DNA of 64,000 nucleotides from contig NZ_BBWW01000001.1 of the NCBI RefSeq assembly GCF_001485215.1, positions 4,712,001 to 4,776,000 on the forward strand, read 5' to 3'. The stretch's first letter is position 1; each line of letters starts with the position of its first letter. The DNA comes from Leptolyngbya sp. NIES-2104 (GTDB taxonomy: Bacteria; Cyanobacteriota; Cyanobacteriia; Leptolyngbyales; Leptolyngbyaceae). The position numbers and the translations under genes are program-made. Positions 37,147-45,327 of the stretch are shown in pieces. The notes under the pieces are model-generated. The model saw nothing but the letters and a program-made list of their open reading frames with translations. It made no database searches and was not told the origin of the DNA.

Positions 37147-38048
37147 GCAATTAAAGTTCGATGGCGCGGAGAATTACAAGTGAGCGTCGGTTGATTGAAC
37201 CCTGCTTGAACGATCGCATTTTCCAAATCCAACGCAAAATATTGATCTAAATACGGCTCTGTACTCTTCAATAAAGTCAGAATATAAGGCGGCATTTTGG
37301 CGTGAACTTCAGACCGTGGATTCATATCCATCATTGCCAAATGTCCACCGGGACGAAGTAATCTTCTCGCTTCTTGAAGAATCGCGATCGCGGCTTCTTG
37401 CGGCAATTCATGAAACAACAAACAAGCCGAAACCAAATCATACGAAGCCGCAGGTAAACCCGTTGATTCCGCTGCCGCATGGAGCCAATGAATATTTTGA
37501 CGGTCTCCGGTTTGATACTCTGCAACTGCTAGAAAATAGGGCGAAAGATCAACACCTGTTACCGTCGAATTCGGGAATGTTTCTTGCAGCGAAAACGTAC
37601 TCATTCCCACGCTACAACCGAAATCAACGATATCTTTTGGTGCAGTAGAAATCTGAGTTTTCAAAACCTCGTGATAACTTTCGCGTAAACGTCGATCGCC
37701 ATCTTTTCCCGCATCTTTCCAAATTCGAGCATGAACCGCATACGCCGCAACCTCTACTTCTGTTGCAGGTTCCCAGCCTAAATTTCCTTTCTCATACGCA
37801 TGGAACGGACGCAAATAATATTCGGGATATTCCAAACTCGGATTATTTACTTTTTCAAATTCAGTTGACCAATCGCGTTCTTGCAAATCCGCCACAATTT
37901 TTGTCCAAGGAACACCGATCGATTCCGCCCGTTTGATCATCATATTTCGAGCACGAACCCTCGCCAGATTGAACACAGGCGGAATCGATAAAAGACCGCT
38001 CACGAGGCGGGAAGTCAGTCTAGGCTTGGTTTCGCGAATTGCTGTCAT
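37134..38048 (-). CDS. Class I SAM-dependent methyltransferase
   Basis: 304 residues from ATG 38048 (MTAIRETKPRL); the longer frame to 38183 runs through the promoter area. The Rossmann core has IVDFGCSVGMSTFSLQ (SAM loop), VTGVDLSPYFLAVAE (acidic residue after strand 2), DLVSACLLFHEL and LRPGGHLAMMDM. The N-terminal 110 residues are a family-specific extension. The substrate is likely a small molecule or lipid, but it is not assigned. The gene is divergent from lexA and shares a region with two LexA-box-like sites. Confidence 0.85.
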   Translation of the reverse strand: MTAIRETKPRLTSRLVSGLLSIPPVFNLARVRARNMMIKRAESIGVPWTKIVADLQERDWSTEFEKVNNPSLEYPEYYLRPFHAYEKGNLGWEPATEVEVAAYAVHARIWKDAGKDGDRRLRESYHEVLKTQISTAPKDIVDFGCSVGMSTFSLQETFPNSTVTGVDLSPYFLAVAEYQTGDRQNIHWLHAAAESTGLPAASYDLVSACLLFHELPQEAAIAILQEARRLLRPGGHLAMMDMNPRSEVHAKMPPYILTLLKSTEPYLDQYFALDLENAIVQAGFNQPTLTCNSPRHRTLIAQFS

Positions 38049-38120
38049 GTTTAAATTTCGGATTTGATCAACAGTTTTAATTTTACAGGGTGCGATCGCT
38101 AGACAAATGATCAAAATGAC

Positions 38121-38134
38121 GATACAAATGTTCT
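38121..38134. promoter_or_regulatory. LexA-box-like site 1
   Basis: GATACAAATGTTCT agrees with the cyanobacterial LexA consensus RGTACNNNDGTWCB at all but one defined position. It lies between the methyltransferase start and lexA. Confidence 0.5.
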
Positions 38135-38176
38135 GAGAATGATAAACAAATTTACTAGACGAACGTGTAAAATCGT

Positions 38177-38190
38177 GATACAAGTGTTCT
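38177..38190. promoter_or_regulatory. LexA-box-like site 2
   Basis: GATACAAGTGTTCT, a direct repeat of site 1 (13 of 14 bases identical, start-to-start 56 bp), 39 bases before the lexA start. The pair suggests autoregulation by LexA. Confidence 0.5.
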
Positions 38191-38228
38191 AAAATCCTCT
38201 AGTTATTTTGTAATTCTCACAGGAGTTT

Positions 38229-38849
38229 ATGGAACCCCTTACCGAAGCCCAACAACAACTTTATGACTGGCTGGTCGATTACATCCGCGACCACCAACAT
38301 GCTCCCTCGATTCGGCAAATGATGACCGCGATGAATCTGAAGTCTCCGGCTCCCGTCCAAAGCCGCTTGGAGCACCTCCGCAACAAGGGCTACATCGGTT
38401 GGACAGAGGGGCAAGCTCGCACGATTCGGATTCTCAACCCCTTGCCACAAGGAGTCCCGATCCGAGGCGCGATCGCAGCAACGAGCTTAGTTGAAACCTT
38501 CCCGGATGTAGAAGTCGAATACCTCGACTTATCGAATCTGCTCTTGAAGCCGAATCATTTCGCGCTGAAAGTCCGGGGTCACAGCATGATCGATGCCTTG
38601 ATCGACGATGGCGATATTGTGATTTTGCAGCCTGTGAACGATGCGAGAACGATCAAGAATGACACGATCGTGGCAGCACACCATCAAGGCAAAGCAACCC
38701 TGAAATACTTTGAGCGCAAAGGAAACAAAGTCATTCTCAAACCGGGCAACCCGAACCGTGAACTGTATCCAATGACCGAAGTTCCCGCTTCAGAAGTCGA
38801 AATCCAAGGCGTTCTAGTCGGCGTTTGGCGCGGCTACGGCAAGATCTAG
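38229..38849 (+). CDS. lexA: LexA repressor with altered cleavage site
   Basis: 206 residues. The N-terminal winged helix (MEPLTEAQQQLYDWLVDYI, SIRQMMTAMNLKSPAPVQSR) is followed by an S24 peptidase-like domain. The catalytic pair is present: Ser119 (RGHSM) and Lys159 (ATLKYF). The Ala84-Gly85 scissile pair of E. coli reads Ala84-Thr85 here (AIAATS), so RecA-stimulated self-cleavage may be weak or absent. Some cyanobacterial LexA proteins are known to regulate non-SOS genes. GGAG at good distance before ATG supports the start. Confidence 0.93.
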   Translation: MEPLTEAQQQLYDWLVDYIRDHQHAPSIRQMMTAMNLKSPAPVQSRLEHLRNKGYIGWTEGQARTIRILNPLPQGVPIRGAIAATSLVETFPDVEVEYLDLSNLLLKPNHFALKVRGHSMIDALIDDGDIVILQPVNDARTIKNDTIVAAHHQGKATLKYFERKGNKVILKPGNPNRELYPMTEVPASEVEIQGVLVGVWRGYGKI

Positions 38850-38869
38850 ATTGAAACCGACTAAAATTA

Positions 38870-38900
38870 AGGGGCGTTGGTTAACACCGCCCCTGTTTTT
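38870..38900 (+). terminator. lexA terminator
   Basis: AGGGGCG (38870-38876) pairs with CGCCCCT (38888-38894), followed by GTTTTT. Confidence 0.85.
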
Positions 38901-38923
38901 GCTATCAAACCGGAGGCAGAGCG

Positions 38924-39097
38924 ATTCCGACACTGGCACAGAAAGAGAAATGCTACGAGCTATGTTGTCGATTCACCAAAATGTATCTGTTGATCAACCT
39001 TGTTCGACTAGATGAGCGAACTGGAAATATCTTTTTCTTAGCAGGTGAAGAAAATATCATCGAAATTTACCCCAACGGGAAATGGAGGTACCTCTGA
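38924..39097 (+). CDS. DUF6888-like small protein, probable ATT start
   Basis: 57 residues if started at ATT 38924. GGAGG (38912-38916) sits seven bases before this ATT. The coding sense continues upstream of the first ATG (38981): LAQKEKCYELCCRFTKMYL leads straight into INLVRLDERTGNIFFLAGEE and ends IYPNGKWRYL, matching my recollection of the DUF6888 family over its whole length. Starting at ATG 38981 would remove the first third. The stop overlaps the next start (TGATG 39095-39099), so the two genes are coupled. Function unknown; such pairs recur in cyanobacteria. Confidence 0.6.
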   Translation: MPTLAQKEKCYELCCRFTKMYLLINLVRLDERTGNIFFLAGEENIIEIYPNGKWRYL

Positions 39098-39315
39098 TGA
39101 ACAAGCCGAACTTTGCTGCAATGAGCCAAAAAGAATTAAGACAGTATGTGATGGCTCATCGAGAAGACGACGAAGCTTTCTATGCGTACGTCGATCGAGT
39201 CGATGCTGAAGGAGACTGGACTGAGATGCCTGCTGATGCAGATTTAGATAGCCATGCCGAGTTTCAATCGTGGCTCAGAAAGATTTCGCAATCGTGGAAC
39301 AATCGAGCATCGTGA
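39097..39315 (+). CDS. DUF6887-like small protein, paired with upstream gene
   Basis: 72 residues from ATG 39097 (MNKPNFAAMSQKELRQYVMAH); an ATG at 39082 in the same frame is less likely because it lies inside the upstream gene. The HREDDEAFYAYVDRV segment is characteristic of the DUF6887 group. It is acidic overall and probably helical. Coupling to the upstream 57-residue protein suggests that the two products form a complex. A toxin-antitoxin role is possible but not shown. Confidence 0.7.
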   Translation: MNKPNFAAMSQKELRQYVMAHREDDEAFYAYVDRVDAEGDWTEMPADADLDSHAEFQSWLRKISQSWNNRAS

Positions 39316-39384
39316 ACGATCGAGAAACGCAGATCTCGCGCTCTATGCGATGATGGCTAACGTTCTCGATCCCGCTTCAATCCC

Positions 39385-40725
39385 GTGAATATTCAACCGT
39401 ATCTTCGAGTGTTTCAGAGTCGAAAAATGGCGGCTCTGATTCTGTTGGGCTTCTCATCTGGCTTACCGCTTTACTTAACTGGAAAAGAGCCGCTTCAAGC
39501 CTGGTTAAGTCAAGAAGGAGTTGATCTGAAAGTGATCACAGCCTTTAGCGTGGCGGCAATCCCCTACTCGCTGAAATTCCTCTGGTCGCCGTTGCTCGAT
39601 CGCTTTGTTCCGCCCTTACTCGGTCGCCGTCGCGGTTGGCTGATTGTTAGTCAGATTATTTTACTTTTAGCGATCGCTTGGATGGCATTTCAAGATACGA
39701 GCCAACTCCAGCAAGTCGCTGTCAACTCCGGAGACGCGTGCCGCAATGAAACTGTATTCAGAGGCTTTTGTGAGTTTTGGAATACGATCAAAGCGCTCTC
39801 GATTAGTCCATTCTTTTTGGCGGCGTTGGTTGTAGCATTTTTTAGCGCCAGTCAAGATATCGTCGCAGATGCGTATCGGACGGAAGTGTTACAAGAATAC
39901 GAACGGGGTGCGGGTGCGTCGGTCTTTCTGCTGGGGTATCGGGTGGCGATTCTGGTGGCGGGAGCAATTACGTTTTATTTAGCGGGTGTGATGCCGTGGC
40001 GGTGGGTGTATGTGGTCATGGCGCTGCTAATGTCGATCGGTATTGTTAGTTCTCTCATTGCACCGGAACCGACACGAGAAATTCGACCCCCGGAAACCCT
40101 AAGAGAATCAGTAGTGTTACCGTTTCAGGATTTTATCGGGAGAAATGGAGCAGGACGAGCACTGGCAATTCTTGTGTTTATCGTGGTTTATCGATTGGGA
40201 GATTCTCTGCTGCGAAACGTGGCAACGCCGTTTTTATTAGATAAAGGATTGAAGTTTAGCCCGGAAGATCTAGCATCACCGAGAGCGTTGAGTATTGTGG
40301 CGATCATTGTGGGAACGCTGGCAGGTGGCGCGATTATGACGCGAATTGGGGTGAATCGATCGCTGTGGTTTTTCGCCGTTCTGCAAGCAGGTGGAAACTT
40401 ACTCTACGTTTTACTTGCAGAAGTGGGAAAGAATTTTCCATTAATGATTTTGGCAATTAATCTAGAAAACTTTTGTGCGGGATTAGAATCAGCGGCGTTT
40501 GTGGCATTTTTGATGGGACTTTGTAATCCCGGATTGTCTGCAACTCAGTACGCCTTGCTGTCCAGTTTAGCGGCATTTAGTCGCGATATTTTGGTTGCAC
40601 CTGCGGGACAGTGGGCGCAGTCGATGGGCTGGACGGCTTTCTTTTTGCTGACTGCGGTTTTGGCGGTACCGGGATTATTACTGCTGCCATTTTTTGCACC
40701 TTGGAAAGAGCAAAAGGCAGACTGA
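39385..40725 (+). CDS. AmpG-like MFS transporter
   Basis: 446 residues, 12 predicted membrane helices. GTG 39385 is the start. The opening (LILLGFSSGLPLYLTGKEPLQAWL) and loop (LKFLWSPLLDRFVPPLLGRRRGW) match AmpG/BT1-type major facilitator proteins, with the conserved DRF...GRRRGW motif between helices 2 and 3. AmpG imports anhydromuropeptides in enterobacteria; in cyanobacteria the substrate is not established and peptidoglycan fragments or other solutes are both possible. Confidence 0.85.
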   Translation: MNIQPYLRVFQSRKMAALILLGFSSGLPLYLTGKEPLQAWLSQEGVDLKVITAFSVAAIPYSLKFLWSPLLDRFVPPLLGRRRGWLIVSQIILLLAIAWMAFQDTSQLQQVAVNSGDACRNETVFRGFCEFWNTIKALSISPFFLAALVVAFFSASQDIVADAYRTEVLQEYERGAGASVFLLGYRVAILVAGAITFYLAGVMPWRWVYVVMALLMSIGIVSSLIAPEPTREIRPPETLRESVVLPFQDFIGRNGAGRALAILVFIVVYRLGDSLLRNVATPFLLDKGLKFSPEDLASPRALSIVAIIVGTLAGGAIMTRIGVNRSLWFFAVLQAGGNLLYVLLAEVGKNFPLMILAINLENFCAGLESAAFVAFLMGLCNPGLSATQYALLSSLAAFSRDILVAPAGQWAQSMGWTAFFLLTAVLAVPGLLLLPFFAPWKEQKAD

Positions 40726-40788
40726 TTTCTCAGGCGACTGAACCTTTTACAATAAAGGAGTGAATAAAACCAGCCATAGGATCGTCTC

Positions 40789-41352
40789 ATGGATATTGTG
40801 GAATTTTTTGAACAAAGTGCGGGCAAATGGTCGTCGATGCGAACCAGTCATCATCTCGCGTTTAAGCAACAAGAAGGCGGAAAATCAACGATCGAGATCG
40901 AGTTATTAGATAAGACTGATCCGGCTGTGATTCAGCTTTGTCAAATGTACGAAATTGATCCCACAACGGCTTTGTGCGGTGCACGAGTGACTTGGGATGG
41001 CACGATGGAATGGGATGAGGAAAAGCATTCGGGTTCAACGGTTCTAGTCCCGATCGCTGATCCAGAAAATTCCAATCAAGGCAAACTTCTCCGTGAGATG
41101 GGATATGCAGAAAAGGCTCCGGTTGCAGGGCGCTATGAAATGGCAGATAACAACGAACTGTCACTGATTACGGAATATGACACGATGTATTCCAAGGAGC
41201 GGCTGTGGTTTGAAAGTCCGAATGTGCGCTTACGTCACAGCATTCTGAAACGATTTGGTGGTTTTAGTATGGCTTCGTTCTGTTCTGAGGTGAGAATGGG
41301 TGGAATCAAGCCCGACCCGCAGACGGCGGATGCCGCAACGACGAATAGTTAG
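40789..41352 (+). CDS. cpcS: Phycobiliprotein lyase, CpcS/CpeS family
   Basis: 187 residues. The lipocalin-like lyase starts [25 protein letters not shown], the family signature, and contains [20 protein letters not shown] and [23 protein letters not shown]. CpcS-type lyases attach phycocyanobilin to Cys84-type sites of phycobiliprotein subunits. The extension after SEVRMGG is short and Ala/Thr-rich. Whether it acts alone or with a CpcU partner cannot be seen here. No phycobiliprotein gene is nearby. Confidence 0.93.
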   Translation: MDIVEFFEQSAGKWSSMRTSHHLAFKQQEGGKSTIEIELLDKTDPAVIQLCQMYEIDPTTALCGARVTWDGTMEWDEEKHSGSTVLVPIADPENSNQGKLLREMGYAEKAPVAGRYEMADNNELSLITEYDTMYSKERLWFESPNVRLRHSILKRFGGFSMASFCSEVRMGGIKPDPQTADAATTNS

Positions 41353-41364
41353 TGCACGATCGCG

Positions 41365-41403
41365 AAAAAGAGCAAGCCTGAAGAATCAGAACTTGCTCTT
41401 TTT
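41365..41403. terminator. cpcS terminator
   Basis: AAAAAGAGCAAG (41365-41376) pairs with CTTGCTCTTTTT (41392-41403). The symmetric A and T runs could serve both strands. Confidence 0.85.
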
Positions 41404-41482
41404 CATCTTTAGAAGATTTGTCTGTTCAAACGCTCGAATTGTGAGGAGGTACGATCTGAATGTCGATCGTACCTCTTCAAAT

Positions 41483-41752
41483 TTACGCTCCAGTCGGAGC
41501 CTCGTTGCTCAATTCTGCCAGTGCTTGATCAGCAGTTTTATTCAAAAACACAGCACTCTCATCCACTGCCCGAACCCAACTGATCGGGAACCAATGCGGC
41601 TTGCCATCAGGAGAATCGAATTTCTTAATCTTGATATAGTTACCTGCCTCAACTGCCTCAACCGTCCCAAGATGAACGTCTGATGCGCCATCTAGTCCAC
41701 CTGGACCTTCAGCATAAACCGCTAAATCGGCTCTAATTTCAGAAATATCCAT
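41483..41752 (-). CDS. DUF2171-type protein
   Basis: 89 residues with a small beta-barrel pattern like the PRC/DUF2171 group: MDISEIRADLAVYAEG, HLGTVEAVEAGNYIKI, and HWFPISWVRAVDE. Such proteins are stress-related in some bacteria, with no defined activity. It lies 14 bases after the preceding secreted protein gene on the same strand, so the two are probably co-transcribed. Confidence 0.75.
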   Translation of the reverse strand: MDISEIRADLAVYAEGPGGLDGASDVHLGTVEAVEAGNYIKIKKFDSPDGKPHWFPISWVRAVDESAVFLNKTADQALAELSNEAPTGA

Positions 41753-41766
41753 GATTGTTTCCTCGT

Positions 41767-42108
41767 TTATTTGCCTGTCACTTTCTGAGTGAGTTCCCGA
41801 ACTTTACTCACCGAAGTCTCAATTAGACTGGTCTGAGGCACTTCTTTGCCTTCTGCATCCACAATCCGCTTAAAAGGCTTCGGCATCTTTTCAGGATTTT
41901 CTCCCTCTCGCAGACGTTGTTGATAAATCTCTTCTTGAATCCCTGCTGCCTCAGTTTCTTCATAAGCTCGATCGATTTGCTCTTGCGAACTGACTCCACT
42001 TGAAGATGCCGCATGAGCAGGCAGAGTGAGAACCCCAAAACTCGTCATCGCAACCAATGCAATGATCGTCGCGATCGTCATGATCCGACGCAATAAAAAT
42101 ACTGGCAT
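41767..42108 (-). CDS. Secreted small protein, unknown
   Basis: 113 residues from ATG 42108, with GGCGAGG upstream. A signal peptide runs to AHAASS (about residue 35). The mature part is short, charged and helical (QEQIDRAYEETEAAGIQEEI, then SLIETSVSKVRELTQKVTGK). No family recognised. Forms a likely two-gene operon with the DUF2171-type gene. Confidence 0.65.
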   Translation of the reverse strand: MPVFLLRRIMTIATIIALVAMTSFGVLTLPAHAASSSGVSSQEQIDRAYEETEAAGIQEEIYQQRLREGENPEKMPKPFKRIVDAEGKEVPQTSLIETSVSKVRELTQKVTGK

Positions 42109-42255
42109 AAATAAACCTCGCCACATTTGACTGATTGGCAGTGTAAAAGAACGCGATTGCCATCACTTCTCCTGATAGAGAGACACGATCGCATCACGAG
42201 GCAGAATTTGATCATTCATTACGCTCAATTAGTGACGTAATCAAAAACCACACGC

Positions 42256-42261
42256 TATAAT
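42256..42261 (+). promoter_or_regulatory. ssrA -10 element
   Basis: A perfect TATAAT lies 13 bases before the mature 5' end of tmRNA; the -35 region (about 42233) is weak. Confidence 0.6.
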
Positions 42262-42274
42262 GAGAGAACGTCTT

Positions 42275-42661
42275 GGGGCTGTAACGGTTTCGACAGGTTG
42301 GCGAACGTTCTATCGAGATGCAGGTCGAGAGGGAGTCCACTCTCGTAAATCTAGGCTCAAAACAATAGATGCAAACAACATCGTACCTTTTGCTCGTAAA
42401 ACTGCACCTGTTGCAGCATAAAACACCTCTAATTCAGGTTCGAGCGCTTACGGTCTGACACCGTTAAAGGCAGTAAGCAAACCCCCAACGGTCGCTCTAG
42501 GACTTCACCTCTGGTTGGCGTTCTAGCTAAGACAATACCAGAGCATCCTATTGTCCGGGATAAAGGACAGTTCCCGCTTCGAGGATCAGAGAAGCTAAAC
42601 CTGTGAACGATCGAGGAATCAATACCCAGTTTGGACACGGGTTCGACTCCCGTCAGCTCCA
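42275..42661 (+). ncRNA. ssrA: Transfer-messenger RNA (tmRNA)
   Basis: The 5' end GGGGCTGTAACGGTTTCGAC and 3' end GGGTTCGACTCCCGTCAGCTCC are the tRNA-like halves; GGGGCTG pairs with CAGCTCC as the acceptor stem. The CCA is not encoded. The internal frame beginning at about 42370 gives the tag ANNIVPFARKTAPVAA followed by TAA, a typical cyanobacterial SsrA tag. tmRNA with SmpB rescues stalled ribosomes and marks the peptide for proteolysis. One-piece form, not permuted. Confidence 0.98.
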
Positions 42662-42676
42662 CTTTAATTTACAGCT

Positions 42677-42704
42677 TGCCTGATGTGCGATCGTACGTCA
42701 GGCA
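42677..42704. terminator. Near-perfect 28-bp palindrome between ssrA and the converging glycan operon
   Basis: TGCCTGATGTGCGATCG followed by TACGTCAGGCA, then TTAATGTTTT. It contains a GCGATCG HIP1-type core. Position between two 3' ends fits a shared terminator. Confidence 0.65.
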
Positions 42705-44549
42705 TTAATGTTTTAGATTCAGATAGGTTTTCCAAAACTCCAGAGTTGTCATCTCAGGGCGCATGTCTCGATATTGTTGTTTGAGGGCGGGAAAGCTGAG
42801 AAGTAGCTTCCAAGAAATGACGATCGCGCTCCACAAGACTCGAAAAAACTCAATTCTAGAAAACTGTACTGTAAACCCTTCTCGCGTCGTGGGTTGATAA
42901 TACAAAACAGTTTTTGCTCTAAAGACATTAACTGGACGATATTGATGAATCGGAGCAATTCGATATCCTTTACTCTTCAAAGCTGTGTCACTAAAAAATA
43001 GAAATAAAGGAAGTAAATGTCCATTCAGCGTCGCTAATCTAAACCATCGATGCAGCGTTGTTTCCGATTGTTCAACGCTTTCTTGATACTTACTTTGGAT
43101 AAATTGTTGGATTGAGTTTCTGACTGGTTTTTCACCCAAACTAATCAACTCTAAGTTCTTTTGTTCAGGATCGATCGATTTAATGTAAGTCGGTCCTGCT
43201 AAAAAATCGTTAACCGCCTTTAAGACAAGGTTCGCATTTTTATAGCGGTAACAAAAGGCTTCACGAATACTAAATTTGAAGGCTTGCTTTGCTGCTTGAA
43301 TCCCACTAAATTCATCTGAAACTAAAGACTTTAGAATTAATTCATTTCGTCGCAAGTAGTAATTGATTAAGGGAGAGTATTTATTTTCTAGTGGTTCATG
43401 CCAAACGCAAATACTATTAAGCGTGATAATTTGATACTGTAAACGGATTGGCAATTCCATATCGTCCATTTTGATGAAAAATGGATAAGGTAAATTATCG
43501 CGATCGATCACCGTTAACGGAAAACAAAAGAACCACCAGCCATTGTAGTTAATGTATTCTTCTACTTCATTCAATAAGATATTTTCAACTTCTCTTAAAT
43601 CTAAATCGGGCTTTAAGCAAATCGTGCCATCGTCCCAGATTGCGCCGTTTTCATGCTGAATGTATTTCGTGTCTAGCTTCAACATGCTACCGCCTAGACA
43701 TAACGTTTTACTGTTAATTAGGCGTTGAAAACTATAGACGCGCTTCACCACTTCTGGATCGATAATGACATCATCATCCATAAATATAATGTGCGTAAAT
43801 TCGTCTTCGCGTTCCAAAACTTCGATGACACCGCGTGTATATCCACCGCTGCCACCCGCATTTTTATTGGGAATCACATGAATACAAGAGTGATTAAATT
43901 CTTTGAGCGTTCTACCGTTATCGATAATGAATATTTCAAAATTATTTTGTGAATCATTTAGTAACGTCGATCGCAAAGCTTGTACATTTCGCTGCACATA
44001 CGCTTCTCTACGATAAGTACAAATGACGATCGCAATTTTCGGTGTTTTCTGTTCATCAAGCTCTGTTGTTGTTCCGATCCATCCACCCGTGAAAAGACAA
44101 TTCTCCTCTAAAGCTTCAAGCTCAAGATAAAGTAGTCCTTGATAAGCATGAATATCAATATCAGAAAATAGGCACTCTTCATACAAGGTTTGGTGTTCAA
44201 GAATTTTCTGACTCACCAAAACCGGAGAACTTGAGAATTGACCCAGATTAAGAAGTTTAATTCTGAATTTTCCTTTGAATTTTAAGTAGAAATGAATAGC
44301 TTTTACGCTAGTATAATTCTTCCATTTATCAACAGAAAAAGCATTGAAGTAAGTATCAAAACTGAGCTTTCCGTTTGGTTTGAATTCAATTTGATTTTGC
44401 TCATAATCTAAAAAACAATCGTCATCCAGGCGAATGTATAGCGCTTCGACTGTACAAATTTCTAGGTTTGGTAACACGATCGCTTGAAGCTGAAAGACCT
44501 CAGTTTTGTCGTTTGCTTTTAGAAGTGGCGTAATCAACATGTCCGTCAT
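42705..44549 (-). CDS. GlfT2-like galactofuranosyltransferase (GT2 family)
   Basis: 614 residues; AAGGAG lies eight bases before ATG 44549. An N-terminal beta domain (1-160) is followed by a GT-A domain: IAIVICTYRREAYVQ (173-187), NKNAGGSGGYTRG (228-240), IFMDDDVIID (255-264) with the DDD metal motif, MDDMELPIR as the catalytic-base region and WHEP. The helical C-terminal part resembles that of mycobacterial GlfT2. The presence of glf in the same operon makes UDP-galactofuranose the likely donor. Acceptor unknown. Last gene of a five-gene operon; 29 bases after the ATPase gene. Confidence 0.82.
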   Translation of the reverse strand: MTDMLITPLLKANDKTEVFQLQAIVLPNLEICTVEALYIRLDDDCFLDYEQNQIEFKPNGKLSFDTYFNAFSVDKWKNYTSVKAIHFYLKFKGKFRIKLLNLGQFSSSPVLVSQKILEHQTLYEECLFSDIDIHAYQGLLYLELEALEENCLFTGGWIGTTTELDEQKTPKIAIVICTYRREAYVQRNVQALRSTLLNDSQNNFEIFIIDNGRTLKEFNHSCIHVIPNKNAGGSGGYTRGVIEVLEREDEFTHIIFMDDDVIIDPEVVKRVYSFQRLINSKTLCLGGSMLKLDTKYIQHENGAIWDDGTICLKPDLDLREVENILLNEVEEYINYNGWWFFCFPLTVIDRDNLPYPFFIKMDDMELPIRLQYQIITLNSICVWHEPLENKYSPLINYYLRRNELILKSLVSDEFSGIQAAKQAFKFSIREAFCYRYKNANLVLKAVNDFLAGPTYIKSIDPEQKNLELISLGEKPVRNSIQQFIQSKYQESVEQSETTLHRWFRLATLNGHLLPLFLFFSDTALKSKGYRIAPIHQYRPVNVFRAKTVLYYQPTTREGFTVQFSRIEFFRVLWSAIVISWKLLLSFPALKQQYRDMRPEMTTLEFWKTYLNLKH

Positions 44550-44577
44550 TGTTCTGTCTCCTTGATCAAGTTTTGGC

Positions 44578-45327
44578 TTAAATCATTGATGCCGTCCAAG
44601 TCGATTTCAAATACGCATCAACAACCTGCTGTGCATCACCTGCTTGCTTCACCCTGCCCTTGTCCAACCAAATTGCAGAGTCACAAGACTGCTGAATAAA
44701 CTGCAAATCATGAGAAACGACAAGAACCGTTGCATCGACCTTCCAGAATTGCTGAATGCGCTGTTTGCACTTATTTCTAAAGCTTTCATCGCCGACCGAT
44801 AGCACCTCGTCCAAAATCAAAATGTCCGGTCGTACATCCGTTGCGATCGCAAATCCCAATCGTGCTGCCATCCCGGATGACAAGGCTTTCACCGGAACGA
44901 AAGCATATTCTTCGAGTTCCGCAAACGCTAAAACAGAATCAATTCTAGTCTTCATTTCTGTCCGGGAAAATCCCAGCAAAACGCCGTAAAGCACAATATT
45001 ATCGATTACGGATAGCTCTAGGTCAAATCCTGCTCCAAGTTCGATCAAAGGTGCAATCTTGCCCGCAACATTGACCCGACCTTGAGTCGGCTGCAAAATG
45101 CCGCAAATGACTTTGAGCAAAGTTGATTTTCCTGCACCGTTTGCACCGATGATGCCGATCTTTTCACCTGCATGAACGACAAAATCAACTCGATCGAGCA
45201 CTAGCTTTCTGGCAGGACGGCGAAACTTTCCTTCCGCGATCGACAAGAGCGTTTTCTTCAAATCGTAAGAAAACTCTTCTTGAGTGCGTCGCCAAAGCGA
45301 AACTTGATTGAGTCGTATAGCTTCCAT
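44578..45327 (-). CDS. Polysaccharide ABC transporter, ATP-binding subunit (Wzt/TagH-like)
   Basis: 249 residues from ATG 45327, which overlaps the permease stop as TGATG. P-loop GANGAGKST, signature LSSGMAARLGFAI and Walker B DILILDEVLSVGDE are all of the polysaccharide-export type. There is no C-terminal carbohydrate-binding domain, so export may be coupled to synthesis without recognition of a capped end. Acts with the upstream permease at the cytoplasmic membrane. Confidence 0.93.
   Translation of the reverse strand: MEAIRLNQVSLWRRTQEEFSYDLKKTLLSIAEGKFRRPARKLVLDRVDFVVHAGEKIGIIGANGAGKSTLLKVICGILQPTQGRVNVAGKIAPLIELGAGFDLELSVIDNIVLYGVLLGFSRTEMKTRIDSVLAFAELEEYAFVPVKALSSGMAARLGFAIATDVRPDILILDEVLSVGDESFRNKCKQRIQQFWKVDATVLVVSHDLQFIQQSCDSAIWLDKGRVKQAGDAQQVVDAYLKSTWTASMI

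Noticed and set aside
42640-42661. tRNA-like T-arm (GGGTTCGACTCCC)
   Set aside because: Part of the tRNA-like domain of tmRNA, not a separate tRNA gene. No independent tRNA gene was recognised in the window.
42429-42662. 77-codon ORF antisense to ssrA
   Set aside because: It is fully explained by the structured tmRNA sequence on the plus strand.
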